Shown here: positions 4,848 to 9,275 of the stretch, one piece after another
Layout of the letters: the number at the start of each line of letters is the position of its first letter
How positions within the stretch are numbered: the stretch's first letter is position 1
Notes under the pieces: model-generated
Seen by the model: only the letters and a program-made list of their open reading frames with translations
Told to the model about the DNA's origin: nothing
Databases searched by the model: none
DNA from: Methanomassiliicoccaceae archaeon
GTDB lineage: Archaea; Thermoplasmatota; Thermoplasmata; Methanomassiliicoccales; Methanomethylophilaceae
Assembly: GCA_016282555.1 (NCBI GenBank)
Contig: JAEEKU010000045.1
Location: 1-9,275 of the forward strand
DNA length: 9,275 nucleotides
Direction: 5' to 3'
Made by a program: the position numbers and the translations under genes

Positions 4848-6610
4848 AAAAATCCAGACCTGATGACTTCAGGGAAGCCTGGATGAACATATTCCGGTAC
4901 ATCGGGAAGTACAAGTACATGTTCTTCCTGACCGCCGCCCTTTCTGCGGCGGCCTCGGTATTATCCCTTCTGGGCCCGTATTACATAAGCGAGCTCACCA
5001 ACCTTATCCAGGAAGGACTGGACTCCGCGATGGACATGGACAGGATCGGCGAGATAGGGACCCTCCTGATTGCCATGTACCTGATCAGCGGACTGTTCAG
5101 CTTCTTCGAGAATTATATGATGGCCACCGTTTCCCAGCGCAGCGCAGAGATGTTCAGGAAAGACATCTCCAGAAAGCTCAACCGCATCCCGCTCCATTAC
5201 TTCGACAGATCGTCGAAAGGAGACGTCATGAGCCGCGTGACCAACGACGTCGATACTCTGGGAAGCTCGATGAACCAGTGCATCGGATCCCTGGTCACCG
5301 CCGTCACGACTCTGGTTTTCGCCCTGATCCTCATGACCCTCCTGAATCTGGTGCTCACCGCATTATCCGTGGCCATAGCCGTCGCCGGATTCCTCATAAT
5401 AAAAGTGATAGCGAAAAGAACCCAGCGCTACTTCAAATCGCAGCAGAAAAACCTGGGCGCGATGAACGGCCTGGTCGAGGAGCAGTACACCGGACACACC
5501 GTCGTGAGCCTTTACGCCGGCCAGAAGAAAGCCGCCGAGAGATTCGACAAGATAAACGAGGAACTGGGCCACTCCGCGTTCAGATCGTTTTTCCTCGGAG
5601 GAATCTCTTCGCATCTGAGCGGGCTCATCAGCAACGCCGGATACGTTCTGGTGTGCGTCACCGGCGCGGTGCTGTACATCAACGGAAACACGAGTCTCGG
5701 CGTGATCGTCGCTTTCATGATCTATGTGAAGCTTTTCACCGGAGCCTTCAACCAGATCTCTTCTGCGATAGTCAGCATGCAGTCGGTAGCCGCCGCCGCG
5801 GAGCGCGTGTTCATCTTCCTCGGATACGAGGAGCTTCCCGAAGAAACGGAAAAAACGGATATTTCCGGCATCAAGGGACTGGTGAAATTCGACACTGTCC
5901 GTTTCGGATACGATCCCGAGCACGAGATAATACACGGATTTTCCGCCGTGATACAGCCGGGACAGAAAGTTTCCATCGTGGGATCCACGGGCGCGGGAAA
6001 AACGACTATTATCAACCTGCTGATGAGATTCTACGAAGTCAATTCAGGTGAGATATCCATCGACGACATTCCTATCAGAGAAATGACAAGAGAGCAGGTC
6101 CGCAGCCTTTTCGGGATGGTGCTGCAGGAAACGTGGATGTTCGAAGGAACTCTGAGAGAAAACATCGTATTCAACAGCACCGGAGTCACTGACGAAAAAC
6201 TCGACGAGGTGTGCGCCGCCGTCGGCCTGACTCATTTCGTTTCCTCCCTTCCGGAGGGATACGAGACAAAAATCGGGGATCTCGACTCCATGTCGGCGGG
6301 CCAGAGGCAGCAGATCGCCATCGCGAGAGCCATGGTCAGCGATCCGAAGATGATTATTCTTGACGAAGCCACCAGTTCGGTGGATCCCCTGACCGAAAAA
6401 ATGATAAAAGACGCGACGAACAGAATGATGTCCGGAAAAACATCGTTCGTGATCGCCCACCGCCTCTCCACGATTATAGACGCGGATATGATCATAGTCA
6501 TGGAGGACGGAAGGATAGTCCAGACCGGGCGCCACGAAGAGCTTCTTTCCGTAAAAGGAGCGTACAAGGAGCTGTTCGAAAGCCAGTTCGACGTGGCCGA
6601 GCGAGGATAA
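4829..6610 (+). CDS. ABC exporter half-transporter, catalytically competent partner subunit
   Basis: The second half-exporter has 593 residues: an N-terminal cytosolic stretch, a six-helix membrane domain (about 28-315) and an ATPase domain. Motifs are the YFDRSSKGDVMSRVTNDVD coupling region (124-142), Walker A GSTGAGKTT (385-393), Q-loop Q433, Walker B MIILDE with intact catalytic Glu513, D-loop SSVD and switch His544 (IAHRLST). Its signature is MSAGQ (488-492) rather than LSGGQ. Combined with the upstream subunit this gives one proper site (this Walker A/B plus the partner's LSGGQ) and one degenerate site, as in heterodimers such as TM287/288. I chose ATG 4829 over 4772 because GGGGTGA lies 7 nt upstream and the extra 19 residues are only the out-of-frame end of the upstream gene. 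Likely exports a drug, peptide or lipid-like compound; the substrate is not readable from sequence. Confidence 0.92.
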   Translation: MQSAPVKKSRPDDFREAWMNIFRYIGKYKYMFFLTAALSAAASVLSLLGPYYISELTNLIQEGLDSAMDMDRIGEIGTLLIAMYLISGLFSFFENYMMATVSQRSAEMFRKDISRKLNRIPLHYFDRSSKGDVMSRVTNDVDTLGSSMNQCIGSLVTAVTTLVFALILMTLLNLVLTALSVAIAVAGFLIIKVIAKRTQRYFKSQQKNLGAMNGLVEEQYTGHTVVSLYAGQKKAAERFDKINEELGHSAFRSFFLGGISSHLSGLISNAGYVLVCVTGAVLYINGNTSLGVIVAFMIYVKLFTGAFNQISSAIVSMQSVAAAAERVFIFLGYEELPEETEKTDISGIKGLVKFDTVRFGYDPEHEIIHGFSAVIQPGQKVSIVGSTGAGKTTIINLLMRFYEVNSGEISIDDIPIREMTREQVRSLFGMVLQETWMFEGTLRENIVFNSTGVTDEKLDEVCAAVGLTHFVSSLPEGYETKIGDLDSMSAGQRQQIAIARAMVSDPKMIILDEATSSVDPLTEKMIKDATNRMMSGKTSFVIAHRLSTIIDADMIIVMEDGRIVQTGRHEELLSVKGAYKELFESQFDVAERG

Positions 6611-6612
6611 AC

Positions 6613-7140
6613 ATGAAAGCCCTGATAATCTGCGGAAGCGCGAATCTCTCAGGAACGTCTTCGGCCGCGGCGGAATACGCGGCGGACTCCCTGAACGGAA
6701 TCGGAATCGGTACCGAACTGCTGTTCCCGTCTCTGATGAGGATCGGGCATTGTTCCGGATGCGGAAAATGCAGAGACGGAGATTGCCCTTTAAAAGACGA
6801 TATGAAAATCATTCTTGAGAAAGCATCGGAATCGGATATTCTGATATTCGCGTTCCCGGTGCATTTCAGCGGTCCTTCCTCTCTCGTTAAAACTGTAATT
6901 GACAGATTCCAGCCCTGCTGGTACGGGAAAGAAAGGATTCATGCGAAAACGGCGGCGCTGATATGCGGCGGAAGCCCGGAGCCGAGATTCGCATGCTCGG
7001 TGACGGTGCTGAGGGCTCTGTGCATAACGGCCGGAATGGAATGGAAAGGCTGTCTGGAGATTCCGGGAACCGATAAAAAAGATGCTTCCGGCCTCCGGAG
7101 CGCGGTGGACGGATTCATCGCCGCGACGTTCGGAACCTGA
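6613..7140 (+). CDS. Iron-sulfur flavoprotein (Isf-like), flavodoxin-fold NAD(P)H/FMN oxidoreductase
   Basis: This 175-residue protein has a flavodoxin-like fold. The first strand and phosphate loop are MKALIICGSANLSGTSSAAA, and AFPVHFSGPSSLVKTVIDRF forms the second flavin-contacting segment. Four cysteines, C47, C50, C53 and C58 (CSGCGKCRDGDC), give the compact C-x2-C-x2-C-x4-C motif known to hold a [4Fe-4S] cluster in methanogen iron-sulfur flavoprotein. Many related FMN reductases carry a similar motif, so the cluster is probable rather than certain. Family members pass electrons from ferredoxin or NAD(P)H and have been linked to oxygen and peroxide reduction in methanogens. The ATG lies 2 nt after the ABC subunit's TAA with GAGGA upstream, so it is the third gene of that operon. 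Its 3' end overlaps the opposing gene by 26 nt. Confidence 0.85.
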   Translation: MKALIICGSANLSGTSSAAAEYAADSLNGIGIGTELLFPSLMRIGHCSGCGKCRDGDCPLKDDMKIILEKASESDILIFAFPVHFSGPSSLVKTVIDRFQPCWYGKERIHAKTAALICGGSPEPRFACSVTVLRALCITAGMEWKGCLEIPGTDKKDASGLRSAVDGFIAATFGT

Positions 7141-7807
7141 CGGGCACCACTCTGCTCTCGAATCCGTATCCGTCTATATCTCCGCCCGGACATCCGGGAA
7201 AAGGAATGCAGGACGGAAATCTGTCCGCGATTCTCTCCCATGAACCGGCATCCAGGGACATGTCGGTGTCCAGGACGCACATTCTGTAAAATCCCAGATC
7301 ATAAAGTTTGTTCAGGATTTCATGGACATCCTGCTTTCTTCTTCTGGCAACCCCGGCTCCCTTGTTCACGTACACCGCCGGGATGAAACTGTCTGACAAT
7401 TCCAGAATTTCCGCGAGAGCTTTGTCGGAATCGGAGAAATGGAACGGAGAGACGACCGCATCCGGACCCGAATTGAACGCGTCGAAAAGATCGTCCTCGT
7501 TTCTGACGCAGGTCATCAGCCAGAGATCAGCGCCTCTGATCCTGAGATGCTTCATTATTTTCTCGCAGAATTCTCCCTAAATGAGGCTGTTGGAATCCGC
7601 GGCGATGAACGGCATCCTGACATCGCGTCTCACTTTGCCGGATACGGTAGAAAACGGGATCGGATCCCCGAGACACACGGGTTTTATCCCGCTGAATTTC
7701 CAGTCCGTGAGCGTGATTCCGGAACTGCCGTAACGGGCGAAGACGGCCGGGATTTCCATGCGGACCGGATTGTGCGGGACGTATTTGGATGTATTGAAAC
7801 CCCGCAC
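7115..7807 (-). CDS. Unrecognised 230-codon protein with an in-frame amber codon (candidate pyrrolysine protein)
   Basis: I do not recognise this protein. One frame runs from GTG 7807 to TGA 7115 and is broken only by TAG at 7577-7579 (codon 77). The first half contains MEIPAVFARYGSSGITLTDW, then GKVRRDVRMPFIAADSNSLI right before the TAG. The second half continues GEFCEKIMKHLRIRG, then LWLMTCVRNED, DAVVSPFHFSDSDKALAEIL, FIPAVYVNKG and FYRMCVLDTDMSLD. These alternate as strand and helix and suggest a TIM-barrel-like fold; this is inference. A TATA box about 24 nt before the GTG fits a leaderless mRNA covering both halves. The second half has an ATG at 7555 but only a weak GAG upstream, and the 7 codons between TAG and ATG also read as normal helix. 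Explanations are pyrrolysine insertion, a nonsense pseudogene, or two small genes. I favour readthrough. Confidence 0.6.
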
Positions 7808-7825
7808 TGGAATCCGTCAGAGACA

Positions 7826-7840
7826 GATTATATATTCAAT
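7826..7840. promoter_or_regulatory. Shared divergent TATA region between the amber gene and superoxide reductase
   Basis: The AT-only core TTATATAT (7828-7835) reads as a TATA box on both strands within a 62-bp divergent gap. For the minus-strand gene it lies about 24 nt before the GTG at 7807 (leaderless spacing). For the plus-strand gene it predicts a start near 7858, just before the ATG at 7870. Co-regulation of the two genes is an inference. Confidence 0.5.
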
Positions 7841-7869
7841 CCCGGCGATTCGGTGAAGAGGTTCAGTCT

Positions 7870-8244
7870 ATGAGCAGAATCTACGTATGCCCTAAATGCG
7901 GAACGGCTGTCGAACTCATCTACAAAGGGGGATGCATCCCCAGCTGCTGCGGTTCCCCTATGGAACTCAGGGAACCCAAAACCGAGGATTACGTCAAAGA
8001 GAAGCACGTCCCGTACATCGAGAAGAAAGACGGAGGCTTCCTCGTAAAAGTCGGAAAAGAGACGTCGCACCCCATGGCGGACGATCATTACATCGTTTAT
8101 ATCCAGATCTGCGCGGACGGCATCCAGATGAGGAAATACCTCAAACCCGGAGACGCCCCGGAAGCGTTTTTCAAAACCGATGCTGAGAAAGTCACCGCCT
8201 GGGAATACTGCAACAAGCACGGACTCTGGAAATCGAATCAGTGA
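7870..8244 (+). CDS. dfx: Superoxide reductase (desulfoferrodoxin, two-iron class)
   Basis: It reduces superoxide to hydrogen peroxide without making oxygen, a cytosolic defence of strict anaerobes, taking electrons from rubredoxin or similar carriers. The length (124 aa) matches the two-iron class. The N-terminal desulforedoxin domain has its four iron ligands, C7, C10, C26 and C27 (CPKCG...CCG). The catalytic centre II ligands are all present: H46 in EKHVPYIE, H67 in SHPM, H73 in DHYIVYIQ, and C114 and H117 in WEYCNKHGLW. Glu44 and Lys45 at the active site (EKH) are also conserved. The ATG at 7870 follows GAGG with 8 nt spacing. The gene is divergent from the amber-containing gene and is followed by a strong hairpin terminator. 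With the flavoprotein nearby it suggests an oxidative-stress neighbourhood. Confidence 0.96.
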   Translation: MSRIYVCPKCGTAVELIYKGGCIPSCCGSPMELREPKTEDYVKEKHVPYIEKKDGGFLVKVGKETSHPMADDHYIVYIQICADGIQMRKYLKPGDAPEAFFKTDAEKVTAWEYCNKHGLWKSNQ

Positions 8245-8249
8245 AAACC

Positions 8250-8270
8250 GGGAGATCATTCTCCCTTTTT
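8250..8270 (+). terminator. Hairpin terminator after superoxide reductase
   Basis: GGGAGA (8250-8255) and TCTCCC (8260-8265) form a 6-bp stem with a 4-nt loop, followed by T5 and further T-rich sequence. It lies between two convergent genes, and the loop contains the stop codon of the opposite small membrane protein gene. Confidence 0.75.
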
Positions 8271-8516
8271 GTTCTTTTCTTCAAGCATTTTCTGGTACGC
8301 TTCCGCGTTGGTAGGTCCCTTGAAGACGTAAACTCCGTAAAGCAGCACGGTCAGCATCATTGCCCCTGACAGGAAGGATGCGAGAATATACATCGAGTCT
8401 TCCCTGAGAATGCCGCTGGAGTAGGACGAGACCATCCAGACCGTGGCGGCCATCAGAACCGCTATGACGAGCACGGCCGCACACATGGCCAGCCTGTCTT
8501 TGGACTTCCGATTCAT
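8256..8516 (-). CDS. Small two-helix membrane protein, unknown function
   Basis: The 86 residues consist of a short basic N-terminus (MNRKSKDR), a first hydrophobic helix (about 9-31, LAMCAAVLVIAVLMAATVWM), a short loop SSYSSGILREDS, a second helix (about 42-66, MYILASFLSGAMMLTVLLYG) and a charged tail ending MLEEKNKKGE. The positive-inside rule puts both ends in the cytoplasm. I do not recognise a family. There is no good ribosome site at ATG 8516, but a TATA-like AAATAAAAA lies about 22 nt upstream, so it is probably leaderless and transcribed on its own. The open frame of the neighbouring helicase gene runs antiparallel-free through the same strand here in another frame; hydrophobic pattern and promoter favour this reading as the real gene. 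Confidence 0.7.
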   Translation of the reverse strand: MNRKSKDRLAMCAAVLVIAVLMAATVWMVSSYSSGILREDSMYILASFLSGAMMLTVLLYGVYVFKGPTNAEAYQKMLEEKNKKGE

Positions 8517-9275
8517 GATTCCGTAACGGACTGTTTTTATTTGGCGTTAACGATCGCCTTCCGATCGGGGAATGCATCAGCACTCCGGGAGGAATTTTGT
8601 GCTCCATCTCCCATATCACGGTTACCGGTCTGCTTCCCTCGTACGATTTGCATCTTCCCGCGCCGAGATAGATATAAGGCATGGCCCTGCCGTCGTACTC
8701 CTTCCTTTCGCGAACGAACAGCAGCGCCTTGTATTCCTTCCGGCCGGAGGTATATCTTCTGCCGGTTGCGGAATCCGCGGAGGTTCTGCTCTGGCTCTGC
8801 CAGTGGAACAGGCTCTCGCTGACCGCGTAATCCTGATACATGGTGGTCGGGGAGTAATCCTTCTCGGATTTGTTGAGACTGATGAGGAATATATCGGTGT
8901 TCTCGTCGATGTTCAGGACTCCCTCGCGCCACGGATAGAGATGTCCGAACCCGGATTTTCCGATGGCGGCCAGAATCTGGTTTTTGTGATATCTGCAGTG
9001 CAGCCCCAGAGTATTTTCGAATCCCGTACCGGTTCTTATTTCCTTATGCCTGATCCTGCCGGAGCAGTAATCGAGCACGGACAGCAGCTCTTTCCTGTAG
9101 TCCTCTGCGGAAAAAAGCATGGTGATGAAATCCTGAACGGATGCGAATCCCTCGTCGGTTCCGGATCTGTCGTAAAAAGTGTAGTAAAGCATACATGCGA
9201 ACTTCGTATCCTCGGAACCGAATTCGCGGATTCCGGATACGGCCAGCGAACGGATCCAGTCGATCCACGTCTTGC
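8281..9275 (-). CDS. Superfamily 2 helicase-type protein, C-terminal DUF3427 domain (partial)
   Basis: The gene enters from the right edge and is open to the window end (KTWIDWIRSLAVSGIREFG and onward). The recognisable DUF3427 core has LHCRYHKNQILAAIGKSGFG, then LNKSEKDYSPTTMYQDYA, SESLFHWQSQSRTS, TGRRY, LLFVRERKE, PYIYLGAGRCKSYEGSRPV and IWEMEHKIPPGVL. In known proteins this domain follows a DEAD/DEAH helicase core, often with an N-terminal phospholipase D-like nuclease; neither part lies in this window. Such proteins often sit in accessory or defence-related regions. The domain ends near 8575, yet the frame stays open to 8281 through 90-odd Arg/Ser-rich residues that lie over the small membrane protein gene. 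Stops in the other two frames at 8547-8549 and 8537-8539 suggest a small frameshift near 8560-8580. The true end is uncertain. Confidence 0.8.
   Translation of the reverse strand, partial: KTWIDWIRSLAVSGIREFGSEDTKFACMLYYTFYDRSGTDEGFASVQDFITMLFSAEDYRKELLSVLDYCSGRIRHKEIRTGTGFENTLGLHCRYHKNQILAAIGKSGFGHLYPWREGVLNIDENTDIFLISLNKSEKDYSPTTMYQDYAVSESLFHWQSQSRTSADSATGRRYTSGRKEYKALLFVRERKEYDGRAMPYIYLGAGRCKSYEGSRPVTVIWEMEHKIPPGVLMHSPIGRRSLTPNKNSPLRNHESEVQRQAGHVCGRARHSGSDGRHGLDGLVLLQRHSQGRLDVYSRILPVRGNDADRAALRSLRLQGTYQRGSVPENA
8532..8544 (-). promoter_or_regulatory. TATA-like box of the small membrane protein gene
   Basis: The minus strand reads CCAAATAAAAACA, centred about 22-24 nt before the ATG at 8516. 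This matches the leaderless spacing seen at 2934-2946 and 7828-7835. It lies where the helicase gene would be expected to end. Confidence 0.45.

Noticed and set aside
7185..7198. CCCGGA-CA-TCCGGG inverted repeat as terminator of the flavoprotein operon
   Set aside because: It has a loop of only two bases, no T-run on either strand, and lies within the opposite coding frame.
1..9275. CRISPR array, tRNA, rRNA, insertion sequence or attachment sites
   Set aside because: I looked for regularly spaced repeats, tRNA arms, transposase motifs and terminal inverted repeats and saw none.

Overview
The window looks archaeal, most likely a Methanomassiliicoccales-type or other Thermoplasmata-related methanogen. 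The evidence is sn-glycerol-1-phosphate dehydrogenase (the archaeal lipid marker), a UPF0179 protein (archaea-specific as far as I know), an iron-sulfur flavoprotein of the methanogen type, archaeal TATA boxes about 22-25 nt upstream of several start codons (leaderless pattern), and Shine-Dalgarno motifs of the GGTG/GAGG type inside operons. One gene carries an in-frame amber codon, which would fit a pyrrolysine-using lineage. The lineage is inferred and no marker rRNA is present.

Layout, left to right. (1) The C-terminal part of purC (SAICAR synthetase, +), with an in-frame TGA at the very edge of the window. (2) A minus-strand pair egsA then UPF0179, separated by 6 nt; UPF0179 runs convergently 43 nt into purC. 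(3) A GC-rich 372-bp gap at 2088-2459 with no convincing gene, a probable terminator and the egsA promoter. (4) A DIP1984/DUF6847-family protein (-). (5) A three-gene plus-strand operon: two half-size ABC exporter subunits forming a heterodimer with one degenerate ATP site, then an iron-sulfur flavoprotein. The first gene appears to start at CTG, behind a leader hairpin. (6) An unrecognised 230-codon minus-strand gene interrupted by one TAG, convergent with the flavoprotein and divergent from (7) a superoxide reductase (desulfoferrodoxin, +) across a short shared promoter. (8) A small two-helix membrane protein (-). (9) The C-terminal part of a superfamily 2 helicase with a DUF3427 domain (-, leaves the window).

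The genes do not form one pathway. Purine synthesis and membrane-lipid synthesis are housekeeping. The flavoprotein and superoxide reductase are a plausible oxygen-defence pair of a strict anaerobe. The ABC exporter is an export function of unknown substrate. The helicase-DUF3427 protein belongs to a class often found in accessory regions.

The strongest candidate for something new is the amber-interrupted gene at 7115-7807. Its two halves lie in one frame on either side of a single TAG, there is one promoter in front of the first half, and there is no clear re-initiation signal in front of the second.
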